DNA of 11,237 nt from positions 1-11,237 of the forward strand of contig CAOWNX010000015.1 in the NCBI GenBank assembly GCA_948552115.1, written 5' to 3'. Both the position numbers and the translations under genes were made by a program. This document shows, piece after piece, positions 1 through 5,401 of this stretch. Each line of letters starts with the position of its first letter. The stretch's first letter is position 1. Below the pieces are notes generated by a model that ran no database searches, was not told where the DNA came from, and saw nothing but the letters and a program-made list of their open reading frames with translations. Source of the DNA: an uncultured Bacilli bacterium (lineage in GTDB: Bacteria > Bacillota_I > Bacilli_A > RF39 > UBA660).

Positions 1-1
1 A

Positions 2-556
2 GTTTTAAAACAAATCAGTGAAGATTTCCATATTAGTTTAGAAGAATTATACAATGGCTCTCGCAATGCATCTTCCAAAAAGAAATATTTATTACCAATT
101 CTTTTCCTTCTTTTTTTTGTATTCCTTTCTTTTCTTTTTTTCTATCTTCATTCAAAAAAAGACCATGATTTTCAATTTAAAACATTATCTGCGAGTTGTG
201 AAAATTTCAATATTTCAGGGACCATTTCATATAATCATGCCAAAACAGCCATCTACATTACCAATATTGAGTATTGTGGAGAAGAAGAAAATGAAGAATA
301 TGAACAAATAGAATGTATACTATATGAAAAAAATCAAATGGAAGATAGAAAAATTAATTCTTATCAATACCCAGGAACAAAACCAATAAAACTAGAAGAA
401 TTTTTAAAAGAAGTAACCATTCGTATCGATAACTACGAAAAATCATGTCAAGATTTTAAAGATGATACCTTATTTTTAGCAATCAATGCTACCAAAAAAG
501 ATAATAAAATCATAACTTATAAAATTCCTTTAAAATTAGAAAGTTGTCCAATTTAA
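2..556 (+). CDS. Membrane-anchored XRE-type regulator, C-terminal part (5' end outside window)
   Basis: The frame is open from the window edge to the TAA at 554-556, giving 184 residues. Residues 1-19 (LKQISEDFHISLEELYNG) match the last helix of an XRE/Cro helix-turn-helix domain, which typically ends in 'ISLDELL.G'. A short basic linker (SSKKK) follows, then one very hydrophobic membrane segment at about 29-49. The remaining ~135 residues form a domain that should lie outside the cell. It holds five cysteines (C66, C92, C105, C149, C182), more than the neighbours carry, so disulfides are possible. I infer a one-component sensor: cytoplasmic DNA-binding head, single membrane pass, external sensory domain. 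The ligand is unknown. The ATG at 338 lies inside this frame and is not a gene start. Downstream lie two extracytoplasmic thiol-type proteins on the same strand, which may be its regulatory targets (inference). Confidence 0.75.
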   Translation, partial: VLKQISEDFHISLEELYNGSRNASSKKKYLLPILFLLFFVFLSFLFFYLHSKKDHDFQFKTLSASCENFNISGTISYNHAKTAIYITNIEYCGEEENEEYEQIECILYEKNQMEDRKINSYQYPGTKPIKLEEFLKEVTIRIDNYEKSCQDFKDDTLFLAINATKKDNKIITYKIPLKLESCPI

Positions 557-603
557 GAAAATCAACCAAAAGTTGAGTGAATTCAACCAATTCATGATTT
601 ACG

Positions 604-649
604 AAATTTCCTATTTTTAATAAACTAAAAGAAAGAAAAGAGGAAATTT
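604..649 (+). repeat. 9-bp inverted repeat covering the ribosome binding site of the rhodanese-like lipoprotein gene
   Basis: AAATTTCCT at 604-612 is the exact reverse complement of AGGAAATTT at 641-649. The right arm overlaps the AAAGAGGAAA ribosome binding site just before the ATG at 652. If transcribed, the arms could pair across a 28-base loop and mask the site. The stem is A/T-rich and the loop long, so a translational switch is only a suggestion. No clear promoter is visible in 557-651; only a -10-like TTTAAT at 616-621 is seen. Confidence 0.35.
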
Positions 650-651
650 TT

Positions 652-1326
652 ATGAAAAAAATAATGACCATGATAACTTTGATACTTTGTACTTTATTGT
701 TGAGTGGTTGTAACAAAAGTGAATTAAGTGAGCTTCCAAAACCAGAAATCACAGAAGGAATCCGAGGAACTCAATTTGGAATTGATAAAAACATCAATGA
801 AGAAACCATCGATAATTATCTAAATCGCAGCGATTCCGTTTACCGAGATATGCGTATGTTAAAAGATCCAGGAAACTATGAAGCGATTGGAGGAGACTCT
901 TATCTTTCAGGATTTGTACAAGGATTTGAAGTCGTTCCGTTTCCATACCTTGTAAATGTAACAGGCTTACCAGAATCTGTTGGTAAAACATACGAAGGAA
1001 AAACCTTATTTACACAAGATAAGGAAGGAAAATATACTGCAAACTTCCAAGAATCATTCGAAATTTTAGAATATCTATTTCCCAAAGATAAAAACATTTT
1101 TCTAATGTGTGGTGGCGGTGGATATGCGGGAATGACCAAAAATATGTTAATTTCTCTTGGATGGGATGAAAATAAAATCTACAATGTCGGAGCTTATTGG
1201 TCTTACCAAGGAAAAAATAATGTATCCGTGAAAAAAACAAAGCAAGATGGGGTAGCTTCCTACGATTTTTGGAAAGTTTCTTATCATGATATCGATATGA
1301 AATCATTGACTGAGGTGAAAAAATGA
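652..1326 (+). CDS. Rhodanese-like domain lipoprotein
   Basis: 224 residues, starting at an ATG 7 bases after AAAGAGGA. The N-terminus is a lipoprotein signal: KK, a hydrophobic stretch, and a lipobox L17-S18-G19-C20, so the mature protein should be lipid-anchored on the outer face of the membrane. The rest resembles a rhodanese (sulfurtransferase) fold. A D66-M-R68 motif stands where rhodaneses have 'DxR', and C153 in MCGGGGYAG (152-160) sits at the usual active-site cysteine loop, followed by the helix and LGW...IYNVGAYWSYQG strand expected of the fold. Rhodaneses move sulfane sulfur through a cysteine persulfide; the actual substrate here is unknown. The gene overlaps the next one by four bases (ATGA at 1323-1326), so the two are probably translated together, pairing a surface sulfurtransferase with a thioredoxin-like protein. 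The glycine-rich active loop is not the canonical CRxGxR and could bind something else. Confidence 0.72.
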   Translation: MKKIMTMITLILCTLLLSGCNKSELSELPKPEITEGIRGTQFGIDKNINEETIDNYLNRSDSVYRDMRMLKDPGNYEAIGGDSYLSGFVQGFEVVPFPYLVNVTGLPESVGKTYEGKTLFTQDKEGKYTANFQESFEILEYLFPKDKNIFLMCGGGGYAGMTKNMLISLGWDENKIYNVGAYWSYQGKNNVSVKKTKQDGVASYDFWKVSYHDIDMKSLTEVKK

Positions 1327-2204
1327 AAAACAAAAACATTCAAGTAATTCTAGCAGGGATTTTACTCGTATTAACGTTATTTGCTTATGGGTACAAAAAA
1401 AATCAAATCTTTGCATTGGAAGAAAAATATTATGGAATAAATCTGCTAGAAGAAATCAATTTAGAAAAATTAAAGGAGTTAAGAGAGTCCAAAGAATCCT
1501 TTGGAGTCTTTGTCTATCAACCCCTTTGTAGCAATTCAGATGATTTTGAAATAGTCCTAAAAGAATTTCAAAAAGAAAACAAAATCAAATTTTATAAAAT
1601 ATCATTTTCTAGTATCTTAGAAAGTGATTTGAAAGAGACTGTCAAATATTATCCATCTTTTTTAATTTTTAAAGAAGGAAAATTAATTGATCACTTAGAA
1701 GCAGACAAAGATAAACACACCGAATATTACAGATCCAAAGAAGGATTTAAAAGTTGGTTCACAACCTATGTAGAATTAAAACAAATAGAGGAAAAACCAA
1801 AAGTAATCGAAAATATTGAAGAAAAGTATTTAAAAGAAATAGACCTAAAAAGTATCAAAAAAGAATCAGGAAAAATCAACGTTTATTTATTTTGGGGGAA
1901 TGGCTGTCCGCATTGTGCCGAAGAATTATCATATTTAGAAACCATACCAGAAGAAATCAAACAAAAAATGAACCTCATTCCACTAGAAATTTGGAAAAAT
2001 GAAGAAAATTCTAAGTTATTAAAAGTCTTTGCAGAAGCAATGGGAGAAACGGTAACTGGAGTTCCTTATACCATTATTGGGAAAAAATCCTTTAAAGGAT
2101 ATGGTGGGGATTTAGGAAAGACGTTAGAAGAAACCATCGAAGAACAATTAAAAGAAAATTATGACATTTATTTCGATAAAATCAAAAAGGAAAAAGCAGA
2201 GTAA
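1323..2204 (+). CDS. Membrane-anchored tandem thioredoxin-fold protein with CPHC active site
   Basis: 293 residues. The ATG at 1323 overlaps the previous stop and is preceded by GAGGTGA at 1312-1318. Residues about 7-24 form an N-terminal membrane anchor or uncleaved signal, placing the body outside the cytoplasm. Two thioredoxin-like domains can be read. The first (about 45-150) has VFVYQPLCSNSDDF, with a single C69 where a CxxC should be, and a probable cis-proline at YYPSF (P111); it looks redox-degenerate. The second (about 170-280) has YLFWGNGCPHCAEE, with C195-P-H-C198, and the partner loop TGVPYTIIG with cis-proline P248. CPHC is the DsbA-type motif, which suggests thiol oxidation, disulfide exchange or reduction of surface proteins; the direction cannot be told from sequence. 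Likely partners are the co-translated rhodanese-like lipoprotein and cysteine-bearing surface domains such as that of the upstream regulator (inference). Confidence 0.8.
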   Translation: MKNKNIQVILAGILLVLTLFAYGYKKNQIFALEEKYYGINLLEEINLEKLKELRESKESFGVFVYQPLCSNSDDFEIVLKEFQKENKIKFYKISFSSILESDLKETVKYYPSFLIFKEGKLIDHLEADKDKHTEYYRSKEGFKSWFTTYVELKQIEEKPKVIENIEEKYLKEIDLKSIKKESGKINVYLFWGNGCPHCAEELSYLETIPEEIKQKMNLIPLEIWKNEENSKLLKVFAEAMGETVTGVPYTIIGKKSFKGYGGDLGKTLEETIEEQLKENYDIYFDKIKKEKAE

Positions 2205-2215
2205 TCTGTTTTTTT
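2191..2215 (+). terminator. Possible intrinsic terminator at the end of the thioredoxin-like gene
   Basis: AAAAAGCAGA (2191-2200) can pair with TCTGTTTTTT (2205-2214) around a GTAA loop that contains most of the stop codon. A run of seven T follows TCTG. The core is only CAGA/TCTG plus a G-U pair, so it is weak as a hairpin. Confidence 0.4.
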
Positions 2216-2247
2216 GATTCCAAAAAGACATCTAGCCAGACAAGCTA

Positions 2248-2276
2248 TTGTGCAAAAGAAAGAAACATCTTAAAAT
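2248..2276 (+). promoter_or_regulatory. Putative sigma-A-type promoter of the XRE/hydrolase pair
   Basis: TTGTGC (2248-2253), a 17-base spacer and TAAAAT (2271-2276). The -35 matches only in TTG. The start of transcription would be near 2283, giving a leader of under 20 bases that carries the AAAAGAGG ribosome binding site (2286-2293) for the ATG at 2300. Confidence 0.4.
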
Positions 2277-2299
2277 AAAAAACAGAAAAGAGGTTTGCC

Positions 2300-3085
2300 A
2301 TGCAAGATAAACAAAGTTTTGGAAAATATATTTATGAAAAACGAAAAAAAAGGAATATGACCCAAGAAGAGTTAGCAAAAAAATTATTTGTACTGCCAAC
2401 GACAATTTCAAAATGGGAACGAGGAATCACTTATCCAGACATTACTTTAATTCCCAAACTATGCAAAGAGCTTGCTATATCTGAACATGAATTTTTTACT
2501 GCTTGTGATGACTTAGAACGAGAAAGAGAAAAAAGAGAATTGAATAAATATCATAATATTATAAAAATTGCCCAAAAGTTCCTTACAATAAGTTACCTAT
2601 TAGGAATTTTAATTAGCTTTATTGTCGATTTTTGTATCAATCAAAATCTAAGTTGGTCTTGGATTGTTTTATTGGGAGTTCTCATTTCTTGGACCATTAC
2701 CGATCTTCCTTTTTTACTAAAACAAAATAAATACAAAGGAATAAAAATATCGATAGCCTTGATGATACTAATTCCAATCCTTTTATTTACCATTAATATA
2801 GTAAACAATGGAACTTGGTTTATAAAATCCTTAATTATAGCATATTTTGTTTTATTCTTTCTTTTTTTCGATGTATTACTTTGGACATTTAGTAAAATAA
2901 AAACAACCAAAAAAATATCGATTACTTTAATTATCGTAGCATTATTAACAATCATAATAAATCCATTCAGTCAAAAAGTACTAGAAATTACTGCCAAAGA
3001 AAGTAATATTCCAAATATTTTAAGCGCTGGAGTTATGATAATCCTTGCGATTTTCTTATTCTTTTACAAAGGAAGAGAACAATGA
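2300..3085 (+). CDS. XRE-family regulator fused to a six-helix membrane domain
   Basis: 261 residues, with a good ribosome binding site (AAAAGAGG) seven bases ahead. Residues 6-66 are a clear XRE helix-turn-helix: FGKYIYEKRKKRNMTQEELA, the recognition helix region TTISKWERG, and the closing ISEHEFF. A charged linker (about 70-85, DLEREREKRE) leads to six hydrophobic segments at about 89-112, 119-140, 149-168, 172-198, 205-220 and 237-256, joined by short loops with almost no external domain. The design is a DNA-binding head tethered to the membrane, probably sensing membrane state, a lipid or a small hydrophobic molecule; this is inference. It overlaps the hydrolase gene by four bases (ATGA, 3082-3085), so the two are co-translated and the hydrolase may act on the signal or be the regulated activity. 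HTH proteins with membrane tails are common in Firmicutes, but most are not characterised. Confidence 0.85.
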   Translation: MQDKQSFGKYIYEKRKKRNMTQEELAKKLFVLPTTISKWERGITYPDITLIPKLCKELAISEHEFFTACDDLEREREKRELNKYHNIIKIAQKFLTISYLLGILISFIVDFCINQNLSWSWIVLLGVLISWTITDLPFLLKQNKYKGIKISIALMILIPILLFTINIVNNGTWFIKSLIIAYFVLFFLFFDVLLWTFSKIKTTKKISITLIIVALLTIIINPFSQKVLEITAKESNIPNILSAGVMIILAIFLFFYKGREQ

Positions 3086-3696
3086 AAAATATATTATTAC
3101 ATGGACTATTACAAACTCCTTCATCATGGAAAGTAATACAATCTCAATTACAAGAAAAACAAATTGATTCCCAATGTCCTAACTTATTTCAAATGACACA
3201 AGAAAAAACGTATCAAAATTTATTCAATGAATTTACTAATTTTTGTAATAATCAAAAGGGAAAGCTAAACTTATGTGGATTATCTTTCGGTGGAATTTTA
3301 GCTCTTGAATATGCTAAAAAATTTCCAGAAAAAGTAAATTCTCTTATCATCATAAACGTTCCCTATACCATTCCAAAAATTCTTTTTCAAATTCAAAATA
3401 TCATATTTCATTTCATGCCAAAAAAGGTATTTCAAAAAGTAGGAATGACAAAAAAAGAATTTCGTAAATTTTTAAAATCTATGAGCCAGATAGAAATAAA
3501 AAAGAATATAGAAAAAATATCTTGTCCTTGTTTCATTTTGAATGGTTCTTCAGATTATAGTAATAAAAAAAGTGCCAAACATTTTCAAGAACAAATCGCT
3601 AAAAGTAAAGTTCAAATTATCTCAAACTCATCCCATGAAGTAAATGTCGATAATCCTTTTGAATTATCGAAAATAATAATAGATGTTTGGAAGTGA
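3082..3696 (+). CDS. Small alpha/beta-fold serine hydrolase
   Basis: 204 residues. The ATG lies in the ATGA overlap with the XRE gene and has AAGGAA at 3069-3074. The catalytic triad is readable: nucleophile S68 in the elbow GLSFGG (66-71), acid D158 in NGSSDYSN, and H185 in SNSSHEVN. The oxyanion-hole HG is at 7-8 (LLHGLLQTPSSW). The protein is shorter than the usual 240-280 residues because the lid region between strands is small (about 94-140), but the core is complete. No signal peptide is seen, so it is cytoplasmic. The substrate (ester, thioester or lipid) cannot be told. Its coupling to a membrane-embedded regulator suggests a lipid or small acyl compound (inference). No separate terminator follows directly; the hairpin at 3816-3830 could serve from this side too. 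Confidence 0.85.
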   Translation: MKNILLHGLLQTPSSWKVIQSQLQEKQIDSQCPNLFQMTQEKTYQNLFNEFTNFCNNQKGKLNLCGLSFGGILALEYAKKFPEKVNSLIIINVPYTIPKILFQIQNIIFHFMPKKVFQKVGMTKKEFRKFLKSMSQIEIKKNIEKISCPCFILNGSSDYSNKKSAKHFQEQIAKSKVQIISNSSHEVNVDNPFELSKIIIDVWK

Positions 3697-3802
3697 AAAG
3701 TAATTTTTATCATTTTTATTTTAAGAAAGAGCAGAAGCAGATAAAAAATATTAGACTATGATAAACAATTATGAAAGAAGAATTTATAATGAATAAGGAT
3801 GT

Positions 3803-3830
3803 CCGTAAACAAAAACGCCTGAAAAAGGCG
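3803..3830 (-). terminator. Intrinsic terminator of the tRNA-Glu gene, possibly bidirectional
   Basis: Read on the minus strand, CGCCT-TTTTC-AGGCG (3830-3816) forms a five-base-pair stem followed by TTTTTGTTT (3815-3807). On the plus strand the same hairpin is followed by CTTTATTATTTTT, so it may also end transcription of the XRE/hydrolase pair. Confidence 0.75.
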
Positions 3831-3871
3831 CTTTATTATTTTTAACTCAAAACAAGAGTAATAAAAAAACT

Positions 3872-3949
3872 TGGTGGCCCGTATGGGATTTGAACCCATG
3901 AAGTATCGCCTTGAGAGGGCGACGTGTTAAACCGCTTCACCAACGGGTC
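3872..3949 (-). tRNA. tRNA-Glu (anticodon CUC)
   Basis: On the minus strand a full cloverleaf can be drawn. The acceptor strands are GACCCGT and ACGGGCC, the D-arm is GTG...CAC with the GCGGTTTAA loop, and the anticodon stem TCGCC/GGCGA closes the loop CTCTCAA, giving CUC (reads GAG). A six-base variable region (TACTTC) and T-arm ATGGG-TTCAAAT-CCCAT follow, then discriminator A and an encoded CCA (3874-3872). The overall shape matches Gram-positive tRNA-Glu. One acceptor pair, position 2 with 71, is A-C rather than the G-U or G-C usual in this tRNA. A dedicated CUC isoacceptor is extra in many low-GC genomes, where a UUC tRNA reads both Glu codons. Confidence 0.93.
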
Positions 3950-3965
3950 AAAAAACTTTAATTTC

Positions 3966-3994
3966 ATTTTAGCACAAAGAATATAAGAAGACAA
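3966..3994 (-). promoter_or_regulatory. Promoter of the tRNA-Glu gene
   Basis: On the minus strand: TTGTCT (3994-3989), a spacer of exactly 17 bases, and TAAAAT (3971-3966) preceded by TGC, an extended -10. Transcription would begin near 3959, about ten bases before the tRNA 5' end at 3949. Confidence 0.75.
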
Positions 3995-4034
3995 CCAAAA
4001 AATATGAACCCTTTCGTTTCAATTATGGACAAGT

Positions 4035-4079
4035 TTTTTTAGAAAAAAGTGGTGGAAAAAGTGGGATTTTTCTAAAAAA
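4035..4079. repeat. 13-bp inverted repeat flanking two AAAGTGG motifs (MraZ-box-like)
   Basis: TTTTTTAGAAAAA (4035-4047) and TTTTTCTAAAAAA (4067-4079) are exact reverse complements. The 19-base centre and arm edge carry AAAGTGG at 4046-4052 and again at 4058-4064, separated as in AAAGTGGTGGAAAAAGTGGG. Repeated AAAGTG(G/T) boxes are the known binding pattern of the cell-division regulator MraZ, normally directly ahead of mraZ itself. No mraZ gene follows here, so the operator reading is tentative; a simple AT-rich hairpin is the alternative. Confidence 0.45.
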
Positions 4080-4088
4080 GTTTTTCAT

Positions 4089-4423
4089 AAATATCAAACT
4101 TTAAAAGAATGAAAGATTAGAATGTAATTTAAATATCAATAAACTTGAAAATATAAAAAAGATATTAATAAATTTAGATATGATTATTCTGAATTTTTAA
4201 CAAAAGAATATATGCTGATGGTTGGTAGCATTCGATTGATTATAAAATAATACAACAAAAATATTCCGAAATAACACATCCATGAACAGAAAATGCCCCA
4301 AAAAATAAAAATGCTCAGAAACAAATTTACTAAGATAATTATGAGTAGATTGTTTTTTTTTAAAAGTTTTTTTGATTGATAAATTCTTATTGTTCTAAAT
4401 ACATCCATGAATTGAAATATCAA
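4089..4423. repeat. Three dispersed copies of AAATATCAA
   Basis: The 9-base word AAATATCAA occurs at 4089-4097, 4131-4139 and 4415-4423, all in the same orientation and all within the gene-free block. The first two extend to a 10-base match (TAAATATCAA). They may be a protein binding site or chance in AT-rich DNA. Confidence 0.3.
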
Positions 4424-4475
4424 AAAATATAATTATATAACACGAATTTTTATATCAGTTTAGTAAAATTAAGTG

Positions 4476-4481
4476 TATAAT
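4476..4481 (+). promoter_or_regulatory. -10 element (TATAAT) of the ABC exporter operon
   Basis: A perfect TATAAT lies 20 bases before the ATG at 4502. No good -35 is seen at 16-18 bases upstream. Transcription from about 4488 would leave a leader of about 14 bases that begins at the GGAAGGAG ribosome binding site (4487-4494). Confidence 0.55.
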
Positions 4482-4501
4482 GAAATGGAAGGAGTGTTTA
4501 T

Positions 4502-5401
4502 ATGCTAAAAGTTGAAAATGTTACCAAATATTATGGTGATTTTAAAGCAGTAGATAATCTTTCTTTTGAAGTACAAGATGGAGAAATATTCGGACTTTTA
4601 GGAGTCAATGGTGCTGGAAAAACCACAACCTTCCGAATGATTATCGGTCTTCTTGATAAAACCGAAGGAAAGATTACATTAGACGGAAAAAAGATAGATT
4701 ATTCCCAAACAGATAAAATAGGTTTTTTAACCGAAGAACGAAGTTTACTTACCAAACTAACCGTAGAAGAACAAGTGATTTACTACGGAGTATTAAAAGG
4801 ATTAAATGAAAAAACAATCAAAAAAAGATTAGACATATGGTTAGACCGCTTTCATATTAAAGAATACAAAAATAAAAAAATCAAAGAGCTTAGCAAAGGA
4901 AATCAGCAAAAGATTCAATTTATTACAGCCATTATCAATGAGCCCAAGCTTTTGATTTTAGACGAGCCATTTTCTGGACTAGACCCCATTAATGTTGAAC
5001 AATTTATGGAAGTCATCAAAGAATTAAAGAAAAAAGGAGTCAGTATCATATTTTCATCACATCGTATGGAACATGTAGAATTATTTTGTGAAAAACTAGT
5101 CATATTAGTTCATGGAAAAAGTGTTTTAGAAGGTTCCTTAAAAGAAATCAAAAAAGCTTATCGGAAAAAGAACATCCACATCAAAGCGGAATTAGATATC
5201 GAAAAAATCAAAAAAATTACTGGTGTTGTCAATGTAGAACAAACTGCGGAAGACTATATTGTAAAAATTGAATCCGACGATTATATCGAAAATGTTTGGA
5301 ATGAATTAAAAAAATGTAAAAATGTTACAGAATTCCGTGTAGAAGATCCAACATTAAATGAAATATTCGTTAGTAAAGTGGGGGTTGGATATGAAAACTA
5401 A
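4502..5401 (+). CDS. ABC transporter ATP-binding protein, NatA/YhaQ-like
   Basis: 299 residues with ribosome binding site GGAAGGAG. All ABC ATPase motifs are present: Walker A GVNGAGKT (34-41), the signature LSKGNQQ (130-136), Walker B LLILDEP (150-156) with catalytic E155, D-loop SGLD (158-161), and the switch histidine H187 (SSHRMEH). At the Q-loop position the sequence is GFLTEERSLL, like the 'PEERGLY' form known in NatA-type exporter ATPases, where Glu takes the place of Gln. The C-terminal ~80 residues form the accessory domain of this family and end in the typical DPTLNEIF. The partner permease begins 11 bases before this gene's stop. The pair most resembles Bacillus Na+ or antimicrobial exporters (NatAB, YhaQP); the substrate is not certain. 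Confidence 0.9.
   Translation: MLKVENVTKYYGDFKAVDNLSFEVQDGEIFGLLGVNGAGKTTTFRMIIGLLDKTEGKITLDGKKIDYSQTDKIGFLTEERSLLTKLTVEEQVIYYGVLKGLNEKTIKKRLDIWLDRFHIKEYKNKKIKELSKGNQQKIQFITAIINEPKLLILDEPFSGLDPINVEQFMEVIKELKKKGVSIIFSSHRMEHVELFCEKLVILVHGKSVLEGSLKEIKKAYRKKNIHIKAELDIEKIKKITGVVNVEQTAEDYIVKIESDDYIENVWNELKKCKNVTEFRVEDPTLNEIFVSKVGVGYEN

Larger units (their letters stand above)
3995..4475. other. Gene-free AT-rich block between the tRNA promoter and the ABC exporter
   Basis: About 480 bases with no gene I can defend. It contains an inverted repeat around two AAAGTGG motifs (4035-4079) and three copies of AAATATCAA. A minus-strand frame from 4423 to 4184 could encode 79 residues with two hydrophobic segments, but it starts at TTG and has no ribosome binding site. 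The stretch could be a decayed gene region or a regulatory/structural spacer. Confidence 0.5.

Noticed and set aside
54..311. Plus-strand frame of 85 codons starting at an ATG
   Set aside because: It is out of frame with the membrane XRE gene that runs from the window edge to 556 and reads as a sensible HTH tail, membrane segment and outer domain. The phenylalanine-rich translation is a shadow.
561..587. TCAAC/GTTGA small hairpins after the first gene
   Set aside because: The stem is five bases and no T-run follows, so it is not convincing as a terminator. Several alternative pairings exist.
1010..1339. Long minus-strand frames opposite the rhodanese-like gene (also 794-991 and 900-1139)
   Set aside because: They lie antisense to a well-supported lipoprotein gene, have no ribosome binding site and no recognisable motif.
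2206..2285. CTGTTTTTT and AAAAAACAG as distant inverted arms
   Set aside because: The arms are nine bases and mostly A/T, about 60 bases apart; the T-run is better explained by the local hairpin at 2191-2215.
2641..2955. Minus-strand frame of 104 codons opposite the XRE membrane domain
   Set aside because: It is the reverse reading of hydrophobic codons; no ribosome binding site, no family resemblance.
4184..4423. Minus-strand frame for a 79-residue hydrophobic protein
   Set aside because: It starts at TTG, has no ribosome binding site or promoter, and its hydrophobic character is expected from AT-rich DNA. It could be a relic, but I cannot support it as a gene.
5358..5390. Earlier in-frame ATG for the ABC permease
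   Set aside because: It lies inside the ATPase gene without a ribosome binding site, and the extra 11 residues do not match the usual start of this family; 5391 has a G-rich site just ahead.
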